Of a stretch of DNA of 8,557 nt, positions 1 through 6,325 are shown in pieces. The notes beneath the pieces were generated by a model that saw only the letters and a list, made by a program, of their open reading frames with translations, did not search any database and was not told where the DNA came from. Origin of the DNA: an uncultured Pseudomonadota bacterium (lineage in GTDB: Bacteria > Pseudomonadota > Gammaproteobacteria > Steroidobacterales > Steroidobacteraceae); the NCBI GenBank assembly GCA_903890265.1, contig CAITAM010000434.1:1-8557 (forward strand). The letters are read 5' to 3'. A program made the position numbers and the translations under genes. How positions within the stretch are numbered: the stretch's first letter is position 1; every line of letters starts with the position of its first letter.

Positions 1-53
1 AGTAAGCGCGCGCTGCGTCCCCTAGGCGCAGTACCGTGTCCGTACGGATCAGC

Positions 54-85
54 CGCGGCGCCCTTTCGGGCGCCGCGTTCGTTTT
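54..85 (+). terminator. Intrinsic terminator of an upstream gene
   Basis: A perfect 10-bp GC-rich stem (54-63 pairing with 68-77) closes a TTTC tetraloop and is followed by the T-rich run TTCGTTTT (78-85). This is a textbook Rho-independent terminator for rightward transcription. The gene it serves lies at or beyond the left edge. Two frames have stops close by, TAA at 3-5 and TAG at 23-25, and either could be its end, but too few codons are visible to tell. The hairpin also insulates mutM, which begins 87 bases after the T run. Confidence 0.8.
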
Positions 86-103
86 ACGGACCCGCTCGGG
101 TGC

Positions 104-147
104 GCGCGCCCGCCAGACCGTCGAGAGCGCGGCAGGGCGCGCCCGCC
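104..147. repeat. 11-bp direct repeat in the mutM leader
   Basis: The sequence GCGCGCCCGCC occurs at 104-114 and again at 137-147, start to start 33 bp, about three helical turns. It lies between the upstream terminator and the mutM start. It could be a pair of protein-binding sites, but in DNA this rich in G and C an 11-base repeat made only of G and C may be chance. No recognisable -10/-35 promoter accompanies it. Confidence 0.35.
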
Positions 148-171
148 GATCGGAGCGCGAGTGGCAGGCCC

Positions 172-987
172 ATGCCTGAATTGCCCGAGGTAGAAACCAC
201 GCGTCGCGGAATCGCCGTGGCCGTCACCGGCCAGACGATTCTGACGGTGCGGGTGCGCGAGCGGCGCCTGCGGTGGAGCGTCGCGCCGTCCTTCGAGCGC
301 GAGGTGGCAGGCCAGGCGGTAACGGCCGTGCTCCGCCGCGCCAAGTACCTGCTGCTCGTGCTCGAACGAGGCACGGTGCTTGTCCACCTCGGCATGTCCG
401 GCAGCCTGCGGCTCGTTGCACCCGACGCCAATTACAAAACGCACGACCACGTCGAGTTCGTTTTGGGCAACGGCCTCGCGCTGCGCTTCAACGATCCGCG
501 CCGCTTTGGCAGCCTGCATTTCATCAGCGGCGACGTGCACCTGCACCCCCTGCTGGCAGACCTCGGTCCCGAACCGCTGGCGAGCGACTTCACCGGGCCT
601 TACCTGCATGGCCGATCGCGGCACCGGCGCATCGCGATCAAACAGTTCATCATGGACGGGCACGTGGTGGTCGGCGTGGGCAATATCTACGCGTCGGAGG
701 CACTGTTTCGCGCCGGCATCCGCCCGGGGCGCGCCGCAGGCAGGCTGAGCGTCGCCGACAGCGAGCGGCTGGTGGGGGCGATCCGCGCGGTGCTGGGTGC
801 CGCGATCGAGTCGGGCGGTACCACGCTTCGCGATTACGTCAACGCGGATGGCTTGCCCGGCTATTTCCGCCAGCGGCTGTACGTTTACGAGCGGGCGGGC
901 GAGGCCTGCCGTACCTGCCAGACGCCGATCCGCTCGCGGGTGCAGGGCGGTCGCGCAACCTACTGGTGCCCGACCTGCCAGCGCTGA
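172..987 (+). CDS. mutM: Formamidopyrimidine-DNA glycosylase (Fpg/MutM)
   Basis: This is a 271-residue bifunctional DNA glycosylase/AP lyase of base excision repair that removes 8-oxoguanine and Fapy purines. The start is fixed by the obligatory N-terminus MPELPEVE: Pro2 is the catalytic nucleophile once Met is removed and Glu3 the catalytic acid. The frame is open upstream, but a longer protein would be inactive. Lys58 in RRAKYLLL is the conserved beta-hairpin lysine. Met75, Arg110 and Phe112 (MSGS, NDPRRFG) match the void-filling triad. The helix-two-turn-helix contains GVGNIYASE with Asn171. A C-terminal zinc finger uses Cys246, Cys249, Cys266 and Cys269, with Arg261 in GGRATYWC at its tip. 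Length is normal for the family and every key residue is present. Only a weak GGCAGG lies close before the ATG. The gene is convergent with ggt, the two stop codons being 13 bp apart. Function is assigned from family knowledge and is near certain. Confidence 0.98.
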   Translation: MPELPEVETTRRGIAVAVTGQTILTVRVRERRLRWSVAPSFEREVAGQAVTAVLRRAKYLLLVLERGTVLVHLGMSGSLRLVAPDANYKTHDHVEFVLGNGLALRFNDPRRFGSLHFISGDVHLHPLLADLGPEPLASDFTGPYLHGRSRHRRIAIKQFIMDGHVVVGVGNIYASEALFRAGIRPGRAAGRLSVADSERLVGAIRAVLGAAIESGGTTLRDYVNADGLPGYFRQRLYVYERAGEACRTCQTPIRSRVQGGRATYWCPTCQR

Positions 988-1000
988 GCGAGACGCCGCT

Positions 1001-2707
1001 TCAGTAGACCAGTCCGACGCCCGCGCCGCGCGGGTCGGCGGCCGCCTCGATCGCCCCGGTCGCGTAGTCCCACGTAATGACCTGCAGATTGCCGCGCAGC
1101 GACCACTCCTTGAGGTTGTGACCGAGCGCGCGAAGACCCGCGATTTCCGTGTCGGTGAGCGCTCCCGGCTCGTACATCAGCTGGTCGGGAAGGTACTGGT
1201 GGTGCAGCCGCCGCTTGGCGACCACGGTGGCGGCGGACTCGCCGTCCAGCCAGCCGAGCACGCCCTGCGTGACCATACTGATGATCGTGCTGCCGCCAGG
1301 TGTGCCGATGATCAGCAGCCCCTTGTCGCTTTCGACGAACGTCGGCGTCATCGACGACAGCGAACGCTTGCCCGGCGCGATCGCGTTGGCATCGGCACCC
1401 ACGAGGTTAAAGGCATTGGGCACACCGGTCGCGACGGAAAAGTCGTCCATGGTGTCGTTGAGAAAGACTCCAGTCCCCGGCGCCACCCAGCCGCTGCCGA
1501 ACCAGAGGTTGATCGAGATCGTCGCCGCGACTCGATTGCCTTCCCGGTCCAGCACCGAAAAATGCGTCGTGGTCGGTCCGTCCCCGACTGCTGCGGCGAT
1601 GGGCCGCAGCGTCGCTGACGGCGTTGCCCGGTCAGGGCGGATCGACGCACGCTGGCCGGCGGCGTAGAGCGGGCTCGTCAGCTCGGCCACAGGCACCGCG
1701 ACGAAGTCGGGATCGCCGAGGTATTCCGCCCGGTCGCGGTACGCGTGGCGCATGGCCTCGACCAGAAGATGCTTTGCCGTGACCGACGTCTGTGCCGCGA
1801 GATCGTAGCCGGCGAGGATGTTCAGCGTATCGAGCAGCACGACGCCGCCCGCGGACGGCGGCGGCGCGGTCACGATCCGCGCGCCGCGGTAGTTACCGAC
1901 GAGCGGCTCGCGCTCAACGACCTTGTAGGCAGCGAGATCGGCCTCGGTCCAGATGCCACCGGCCTTGCGCACCTCGGCGACCAGCGAGGACGCGAAGCGC
2001 CCGTGATAGAACGCCTCGCCGCCGCCGTCGGCAAGGACCTGCAGCGTCCTTGCCAGTTCCGGCTGGCGGATGATGGTGCCGATCTCGGGTACCTTGCCAT
2101 TCACCAGGAAGCGCTGCGCGGCAGCCGGCGAGGCCCCGAACCGATCCACGTTGTAGCGGATGCCAGACTGCAGCCGCGCGTACAGGGGAAAGCCCTCGCG
2201 CGCGAGCCGGATCGCCGGCGCGAGCGACGTGGCGAGCGGCAGCCGTCCGTAGCGCTTCGCGAGCCACGCCCAGGCGGCCGGCTCGCCCGGAATCGCAGCG
2301 GCCAGCGGCCCGGTCCGCGACCGGTCCGCGACCGGCTTGCCGTCGCTGCCGAGGTACATGTCGCGCGACGCCGCCAGCGGGGCGGCTTCGCGTGCATCCA
2401 CGAACACGTCGCGCCCGCCTGCCGCCTGGTGCAGGAGATAGAAACCACCGCCACCGACCCCGGAACTCGACGGCTCGACCACCGCGAGTGCTGCGCTGAC
2501 CGCAACCGCGGCGTCGAACGCGTTACCGCCGGCGACGAGAATCGCCTCGCCGGCCGCCGTGGCGGCCGGATGAGCCGATGCGATCGCCTCGTGCGCCGGC
2601 GCCTGCAACGCCCGGGCCGGTGCCGGGGCGAATACCAGCGCCGCGAGGGACAGCGTGACGACCCACGCGCCAGCGCGGCAAAAGAGGGTGCCAGCCGGGC
2701 TTCTCAC
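1001..2707 (-). CDS. ggt: Gamma-glutamyltranspeptidase precursor
   Basis: This 568-residue periplasmic Ntn-hydrolase cleaves the gamma-glutamyl bond of glutathione and transfers the glutamyl group to water or amino acids. Residues 1-33 form a Sec signal peptide with a hydrophobic core (about 14-28) and probable cleavage after APARA. The proenzyme should autocleave before Thr380 in TTHFSVLD, giving a large subunit of about 346 residues and a 189-residue small subunit. By alignment from memory with the E. coli enzyme, Arg106 (DAREAAP) matches Arg114, Asn400 matches Asn411, Asp422 (MDDFS) matches Asp433, Ser451-Ser452 match Ser462-Ser463 and Gly471-Gly472 the oxyanion glycines. Thr419 stands where E. 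coli has Gln430. The start is GTG, supported by a GAGGT six bases upstream inside coaD. The start overlaps the coaD stop as GTGA, so translation is probably coupled. An 11-bp tandem repeat (2310-2335) lies in the part encoding ADRSRTG. Identity is very secure. Confidence 0.96.
   Translation of the reverse strand: MRSPAGTLFCRAGAWVVTLSLAALVFAPAPARALQAPAHEAIASAHPAATAAGEAILVAGGNAFDAAVAVSAALAVVEPSSSGVGGGGFYLLHQAAGGRDVFVDAREAAPLAASRDMYLGSDGKPVADRSRTGPLAAAIPGEPAAWAWLAKRYGRLPLATSLAPAIRLAREGFPLYARLQSGIRYNVDRFGASPAAAQRFLVNGKVPEIGTIIRQPELARTLQVLADGGGEAFYHGRFASSLVAEVRKAGGIWTEADLAAYKVVEREPLVGNYRGARIVTAPPPSAGGVVLLDTLNILAGYDLAAQTSVTAKHLLVEAMRHAYRDRAEYLGDPDFVAVPVAELTSPLYAAGQRASIRPDRATPSATLRPIAAAVGDGPTTTHFSVLDREGNRVAATISINLWFGSGWVAPGTGVFLNDTMDDFSVATGVPNAFNLVGADANAIAPGKRSLSSMTPTFVESDKGLLIIGTPGGSTIISMVTQGVLGWLDGESAATVVAKRRLHHQYLPDQLMYEPGALTDTEIAGLRALGHNLKEWSLRGNLQVITWDYATGAIEAAADPRGAGVGLVY
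2310..2335. repeat. 11-bp tandem repeat inside ggt
   Basis: The unit CCGGTCCGCGA is present twice without mismatch (2310-2320 and 2321-2331), followed by the first four bases of a third copy (CCGG, 2332-2335). Because the unit is not a multiple of three, gain or loss of one copy would shift the ggt frame early in the protein (around residues 127-135). The reading frame is intact in this window. Confidence 0.8.
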
Positions 2708-3222
2708 GGCGTGACCTCGGGACGCTTGGCGCCGGGGGCGAAGAGCGGCGCGCGTTTGGCCAGTTCGGCGGCAACCACCGGATGGACGAACTCGCTGACG
2801 TCACCGCCAAGCGTCGCAATCTCACGTACCAGCGTCGACGACACGAAGGTGAACTGTTCCTGCGGCGTCAGAAAAACCGTTTCGATTTCAGGCGCGAGAT
2901 GCCGGCTCATGTTGGCCAGCTGGAACTCGAACTCAAAGTCGGAGACCGCGCGCAGCCCGCGCACCACCACGTCAAACCCGAGGCTGCGCGCGAACTGGTA
3001 GGTGAGTCCGGTGTAGCCACGAACTTCCACGTTCGGCAGGTCCGCCAGCACGCGCTGCGCCATGTCCACCCGCTGCTCCAGCGGGAACATCGGCGCCTTG
3101 TTGGGATTGGCGGCAATGGCGATCACGAGCCTGTCGAAGATGCTCGCGGCCCGCCGGACGAGGTCGTGATGACCGCTTGTGATCGGGTCGAAGGTGCCTG
3201 GATACACGGCCTTGCGTTTCAT
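2704..3222 (-). CDS. coaD: Phosphopantetheine adenylyltransferase (PPAT)
   Basis: This 172-residue cytoplasmic nucleotidyltransferase makes dephospho-CoA from ATP and 4'-phosphopantetheine, the penultimate step of coenzyme A synthesis. The N-terminus MKRKAVYPGTFDPITSGHHD carries the T-x-G-H nucleotide-binding motif (Thr15-Ser16-Gly17-His18). Further conserved blocks are VVVRGLRAVSDFEFE (86-100; Arg88, Arg91), NMSRHLAPEIETVFL (104-118) and VSSTLVRE (127-134), the family's ISSTxxR motif. I start at the ATG at 3222 because family members begin with MK(R/K)xAVYPGTFDP. An in-frame GTG at 3246 would add eight residues but is less likely, and GAGAG (3231-3235, minus strand) lies eight bases before the ATG. 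The tail (FAPGAKRPEVTP) is about ten residues longer than usual and overlaps the ggt ribosome binding site. The gene lies 72 bp downstream of rsmD, probably in one transcript. Confidence 0.98.
   Translation of the reverse strand: MKRKAVYPGTFDPITSGHHDLVRRAASIFDRLVIAIAANPNKAPMFPLEQRVDMAQRVLADLPNVEVRGYTGLTYQFARSLGFDVVVRGLRAVSDFEFEFQLANMSRHLAPEIETVFLTPQEQFTFVSSTLVREIATLGGDVSEFVHPVVAAELAKRAPLFAPGAKRPEVTP
2714..2718 (-). promoter_or_regulatory. Ribosome binding site of ggt inside coaD
   Basis: On the minus strand GAGGT lies six bases before the GTG at 2707, within the last codons of coaD. It supports GTG as the true ggt start and the terminating-and-reinitiating arrangement at the GTGA overlap (2704-2707). 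Confidence 0.6.
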
Positions 3223-3294
3223 AGACGACACTCTCGTTCTGGTCACCGGTCGGGCATCGGTCGCGGCAGCACCGTGCGGTTGACGGCGTTCCGG

Positions 3295-3966
3295 TCAGGG
3301 CGAGGCGCCGACCCGGAAGAGGCGCGCATCAACGGCACCGGCCGTCAGGGCGCGGACTTGCTGCCACGGCGCGGGCAGTGCCACCGGCTCGCCTGCCGAC
3401 GGGCCTTCAAGGTAGACCCAGCCTGCACTCGTCAGCCAGCCGCGATCATCCAGCAGTTTACACAACTCGGCCTGACCACCTGCCGCGAACGGTGGATCGG
3501 CGAGGACGAGGTCAAAGGCGCCACCGACCGCGCCCGGTCCGGCTTGCAGCAGCTCCGCCGCATCGACCGCGGCGACCGAGGCGGCCGTGGCACCGAGCAT
3601 GGTCACGGTCTGGCGCAGTGCCGCGGCGACCACCGGATGGCGCTCGACGAGCAGCACCGAGCCCGCGCCGCGCGACAGCGCCTCAAGGCCGAGCACGCCG
3701 GTGCCGGCGTAGAGATCGAGCACCCGCGCACCGAGCAGGCGACCTTGCAGCCAGTTGAACAGCGTCTCCCGGACCCGGTCCGGCGTTGGACGCAGGCCGG
3801 GCGCGTCCGGCACCGCGATGCGCCGACCACGCCAGACGCCGGCAATGATGCGCACGCTGCCCGCACCTCGCGATCCATCTTGCACTGCGGCAGAAGATGC
3901 CGGCAGCGTGGTGCGCCGTCGCCCGTCCTTGCCAGACTTTGAATTCAAGCCGTACCCTTGTGTCAT
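3295..3966 (-). CDS. rsmD: 16S rRNA (guanine(966)-N2)-methyltransferase RsmD
   Basis: This SAM-dependent Rossmann-fold methyltransferase modifies G966 of 16S rRNA on the small ribosomal subunit. The family-specific N-terminal block VRIIAGVWRGRRI (38-50) is followed by GLRPTPDRVRETLFNWL (57-73), the SAM-binding loop DLYAGTG (84-90), the acidic Glu108 in LLVERH and the catalytic ADPPF (156-160), the (D/N)PPY/F motif of N-methyltransferases. The ATG at 3966 gives 223 residues, with about 37 before the conserved RIIAG block, against about 12 in the E. coli protein as I remember it. No good Shine-Dalgarno precedes that ATG. In-frame alternatives are TTG at 3948, preceded by AAGGG at six bases, and GTG codons at residues 28 and 38. 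The true start is therefore uncertain, though the identity is not. It is the first gene of the leftward rsmD-coaD-ggt unit and is divergent from the lipase gene. Confidence 0.94.
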   Translation of the reverse strand: MTQGYGLNSKSGKDGRRRTTLPASSAAVQDGSRGAGSVRIIAGVWRGRRIAVPDAPGLRPTPDRVRETLFNWLQGRLLGARVLDLYAGTGVLGLEALSRGAGSVLLVERHPVVAAALRQTVTMLGATAASVAAVDAAELLQAGPGAVGGAFDLVLADPPFAAGGQAELCKLLDDRGWLTSAGWVYLEGPSAGEPVALPAPWQQVRALTAGAVDARLFRVGASP

Positions 3967-4007
3967 ACGTCGCCGAGCCGACGATCGTTGACTACCAACC
4001 TACCTAG

Positions 4008-4029
4008 GGTGTGTCCGCCCGGACGCACC
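4008..4029. repeat. Inverted repeat abutting the lipase ribosome binding site
   Basis: Arms GGTGTGTCC (4008-4016) and GGACGCACC (4021-4029) are separated by GCCC. Eight of nine positions pair canonically and the ninth is a T-G pair, which is allowed in RNA. The repeat lies in the 75-bp divergent region between rsmD and the lipase gene and ends one base before the GGAG at 4030-4033. It could be an operator in DNA or a hairpin in the lipase leader RNA. No T-run follows on either strand, so it does not look like a terminator. Confidence 0.5.
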
Positions 4030-4033
4030 GGAG
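4030..4033 (+). promoter_or_regulatory. Ribosome binding site of the lipase gene
   Basis: GGAG lies eight bases before the ATG at 4042. It fixes that ATG, rather than codons further upstream in the open frame, as the start, and agrees with the lipoprotein signal peptide beginning at this Met. Confidence 0.65.
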
Positions 4034-4041
4034 CGCTCTCC

Positions 4042-6222
4042 ATGAAGCGGATTCTAAACGTGTTCGTCCTGGCCTTCTGGACCATGACACTCGCCGCCTG
4101 CAGTGCCGGCCTCACGCCGGGCGCGGGTTCGCAGGCAAACGGCAACGGTGACCCGGCGAACTCGGGTACGGCCACCCCGGCCGCCATGCGGCCGTTGTTC
4201 GTGGTCGCGACCGGCGTACTGCCGTACCCCACGGACCTCTACTTCGCGGGCAGCACCGACGGCACGCTCCGGCTGCCGTCGACGCCGTTCCTGCCGAACG
4301 CGGCTGCCATCAACCAGCTCGACGGCTTCTCGACGACGGCGCCGATCAGCGTCCGGTTCAGCGCACCGATCGACCCGACGACGCTGTCGGCCGCCTCGGT
4401 CGTGATGGTGCGCCTCACGCTCGACAACGCGACAAAGGCACCGCTCGTGCCGCCGGCAACGGGGGCCCAGGCACCGGCACCGCTCGTGTACGGCCAGGAC
4501 TTCACCGCGGCCGTCAGCACGGACGTCGATGCCGGCGGGGCAACGCTTCTGATCACGCCGACGCACCCACTGCAGCCGTCGGCAGGCGCCACGAACATCG
4601 GCTACCTGGTGCTCATCACGGCGGCGCTGAAGGATACGTCGGGTCATGCCGCCGCACCGGACACCGACTACGCGACCGTCCGCAAGGGCGCCCTCGCCGA
4701 TCTCGCGGCCGGTGCCACGACCCCGACGTGCACTGCGGTAACGGACACGACGCTCAACGAGATCTGCAAGCTGACCTTCGGCCACCTCGCGATCGCCGCG
4801 GCCCTGACGATCGACCCGACCACCGTCGCCCTGTCATTCAGTTTCAGCACGCAGTCGATCAGCGACACGATGACGGTGCTGGCCGAGACCTACGCCGCGA
4901 CCCCCGTGGCGCCGGGCACGATCGTCGCCGAGCCCTCCGGCGCGACGACGACGCAGTTCTCGGCGCAGCTGCCGGGCGTCGCCGACGTCTGGGTGGGTGA
5001 CGTCACCCTGCCGTACTACCTGACGGCGCCGTCGGCCGGCGACCCCACCGCGCCGCTGACCAAGCACTGGACGGCGGCCGGCGCCTCGCCGGCGCCCGGC
5101 ATTGATCCGACCAGCCGCGCCCTCACCCGCTTCAACCCGGTCCCGGCGAAGACCGCGGACCTGACGGTACCGCTGCTGCTCGGCGTGCCGAATGCGAAGG
5201 CCAACTTCGGTCACGGTGGCTGCCCGCGTCCGGCGAACGGCTACCCCGTCGTGGTGTTCATGCACGGCATCACCGGCAACCGCAGCAACGCCATCGCGCT
5301 GATGGATGCGTATGCCAACCAGTGCTTCGTCGTCGCGGCGATCGACCAGCCCCTGCACGGCATCACGGCAACCGACCCGGCGGCGCTGCTCCGCCAACCG
5401 GGCAAGGAGCGCAACTTCGACCTGCTGGCGAGCGACGGCACCGTCGCTTCCTCGGGCACGTACTTCATCAACCTGACCAGCCTGCTGACGAGTCGCGACA
5501 ACCTCCGCCAGGCGGAGTCCGACCTGTTGTGGCTCGCGCACGTGCTGCCCACGCTGTCGCTGAATGCGAACGGCACGCCGGACATCGACGGCACCCGCAT
5601 TCAGCTGGCCGGCCAGTCGCTCGGCAGCATCGTGTCGGTTGCGCCACTGGCGATGCCGGCTACGCCCTACCTGTCGGGACTGCTGTCGGTGCCGGGTGGC
5701 GGCATTGCGAACCTCCTGCGCGACTCCCCGACATTCTCCGGGCCGATCAACGCCGGGCTCGCGGCACAGGGGCTGACGCCGGGCCTCACGCTTTACAGCA
5801 ACTTCTTCCGCGACGCGCAGACCGCGGTCGATGCCGGCGACCCGGTCAACTTCATCGCGGCCGCGGCAGCGCAGCGACCGATCCTGTTCCAGCAGGTGGT
5901 GGGCGGTGGCCTGCTGCCGGACGGCACCGCGGCACTGGCCGACCAGGTCATCCCGAACAGCGCCACGGCCCGCCTGCTCGCGGCGGCGGCGAAGACGCAG
6001 AAGTTCAGCAGTGCGGGGACCGTGCCCACGACGGCAGGCACGCTCAACTACATCAACTACCTCTACGGCAAGCACGACTCGCTGCTGGACCCGTCCGGCA
6101 CAACCAATACGCTGCCGACCAACGGCGCATCCACCGTCGAGATGCAGACCGAGGCCGTCGCCTTCGCACTGGCCGCCGGGCAGGCCGTCACCACGGCAAA
6201 CGCGCCGCTGCTGCAGCCGTAA
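4042..6222 (+). CDS. Lipoprotein lipase/esterase, Lipase_bact_N (Pla-1/cef, VolA-like) type
   Basis: This 726-residue exported alpha/beta hydrolase probably cleaves acyl esters (lysophospholipid or triglyceride) at the cell surface. MKRILNVFVLAFWTMTLAAC is a lipoprotein signal with lipobox LAAC, lipidated Cys20 and Ser21 at +2, which predicts the outer membrane by the E. coli rule. A Gly/Ala/Pro-rich linker (21-50) leads into an N-terminal domain starting at PLFVVATGVLPYPTDLYFAG, typical of this lipase family. The catalytic domain starts near 395: VVFMHGITGNRSN (404-416) forms the oxyanion region, AGQSLGSIVS (523-532) is the nucleophile elbow with Ser526, Asp634 in ADQVIPNS is the likely acid and His678 in GKHDSLLDP the likely base. 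RDNLRQAESDLLWL (485-498) is also a family block. Cys230/Cys242 and Cys394/Cys428 could form two disulfides. Codon use looks like its neighbours. It stands alone between rsmD and ftsY, with no fadL-like partner in view as I recall for Vibrio volA. The class is well supported; substrate and surface exposure are inferred. Confidence 0.87.
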   Translation: MKRILNVFVLAFWTMTLAACSAGLTPGAGSQANGNGDPANSGTATPAAMRPLFVVATGVLPYPTDLYFAGSTDGTLRLPSTPFLPNAAAINQLDGFSTTAPISVRFSAPIDPTTLSAASVVMVRLTLDNATKAPLVPPATGAQAPAPLVYGQDFTAAVSTDVDAGGATLLITPTHPLQPSAGATNIGYLVLITAALKDTSGHAAAPDTDYATVRKGALADLAAGATTPTCTAVTDTTLNEICKLTFGHLAIAAALTIDPTTVALSFSFSTQSISDTMTVLAETYAATPVAPGTIVAEPSGATTTQFSAQLPGVADVWVGDVTLPYYLTAPSAGDPTAPLTKHWTAAGASPAPGIDPTSRALTRFNPVPAKTADLTVPLLLGVPNAKANFGHGGCPRPANGYPVVVFMHGITGNRSNAIALMDAYANQCFVVAAIDQPLHGITATDPAALLRQPGKERNFDLLASDGTVASSGTYFINLTSLLTSRDNLRQAESDLLWLAHVLPTLSLNANGTPDIDGTRIQLAGQSLGSIVSVAPLAMPATPYLSGLLSVPGGGIANLLRDSPTFSGPINAGLAAQGLTPGLTLYSNFFRDAQTAVDAGDPVNFIAAAAAQRPILFQQVVGGGLLPDGTAALADQVIPNSATARLLAAAAKTQKFSSAGTVPTTAGTLNYINYLYGKHDSLLDPSGTTNTLPTNGASTVEMQTEAVAFALAAGQAVTTANAPLLQP

Positions 6223-6235
6223 CGGCCGATGCCCC

Positions 6236-6262
6236 GCCGCCGGAACCGCGGGTTCCGGCGGC
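6236..6262. other. 12-bp-stem hairpin downstream of the lipase gene
   Basis: A perfect 12-bp inverted repeat (6236-6247 with 6251-6262, arms GCCGCCGGAACC and GGTTCCGGCGGC) has a three-base GCG loop and starts 13 bases after the lipase stop. No T-run follows, so it is not a canonical intrinsic terminator. It may still pause or weaken read-through into ftsY, or protect the 3' end of the lipase mRNA. Confidence 0.6.
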
Positions 6263-6299
6263 CGGGCGAACCCACGACGCCCGCGCCTGGCTCCTCCGG

Positions 6300-6305
6300 T
6301 AGAAT
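6300..6305 (+). promoter_or_regulatory. Possible -10 box of the ftsYEX operon
   Basis: TAGAAT matches five of six bases of the sigma70 -10 consensus and stands out in very GC-rich surroundings, 20 bases before the ftsY ATG. I see no matching -35 hexamer 16-18 bases upstream. If used, transcription would start about at the AGGAG, giving an almost leaderless mRNA. It would let ftsYEX be expressed independently of the lipase gene. Confidence 0.35.
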
Positions 6306-6311
6306 CCGGGC

Positions 6312-6316
6312 AGGAG
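6312..6316 (+). promoter_or_regulatory. Ribosome binding site of ftsY
   Basis: AGGAG lies nine bases before the ATG at 6326. It selects this start (MFGFGKK) in a frame that is open far upstream. Confidence 0.7.
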
Positions 6317-6325
6317 CACCTCACT

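Noticed and set aside
1..25. C-terminal end of an upstream CDS
   Set aside because: Stops at 3-5 and 23-25 and the terminator at 54-85 imply a gene to the left, but with at most seven visible codons neither frame nor product can be supported.
100..171. Upstream extension of mutM to the ATG at 100
   Set aside because: Fpg needs the N-terminal proline exposed after Met removal, so the start must be the MPELPE Met at 172. The extension is low-complexity Arg/Ala/Pro.
1745..3001. A 418-codon open frame on the plus strand opposite ggt and coaD
   Set aside because: The product is Arg-rich and low in complexity, spans two genes of the other strand and has no motif. It is a shadow of ggt and coaD codon bias.
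2782..3942. A 386-codon open frame on the plus strand opposite coaD and rsmD
   Set aside because: It crosses the intergenic gap and both genes antisense, and its His/Arg/Gly-rich translation shows no fold or motif.
3988..3993. TTGACT as a -35 box for the lipase gene
   Set aside because: It is close to the consensus TTGACA, but no acceptable -10 hexamer occurs 16-18 bases downstream, where the sequence is GTGTCC-like.
3958..4041. Upstream extension of the lipase frame
   Set aside because: The 28 extra codons would place the lipoprotein signal peptide internally, and the GGAG is correctly spaced only for the ATG at 4042.
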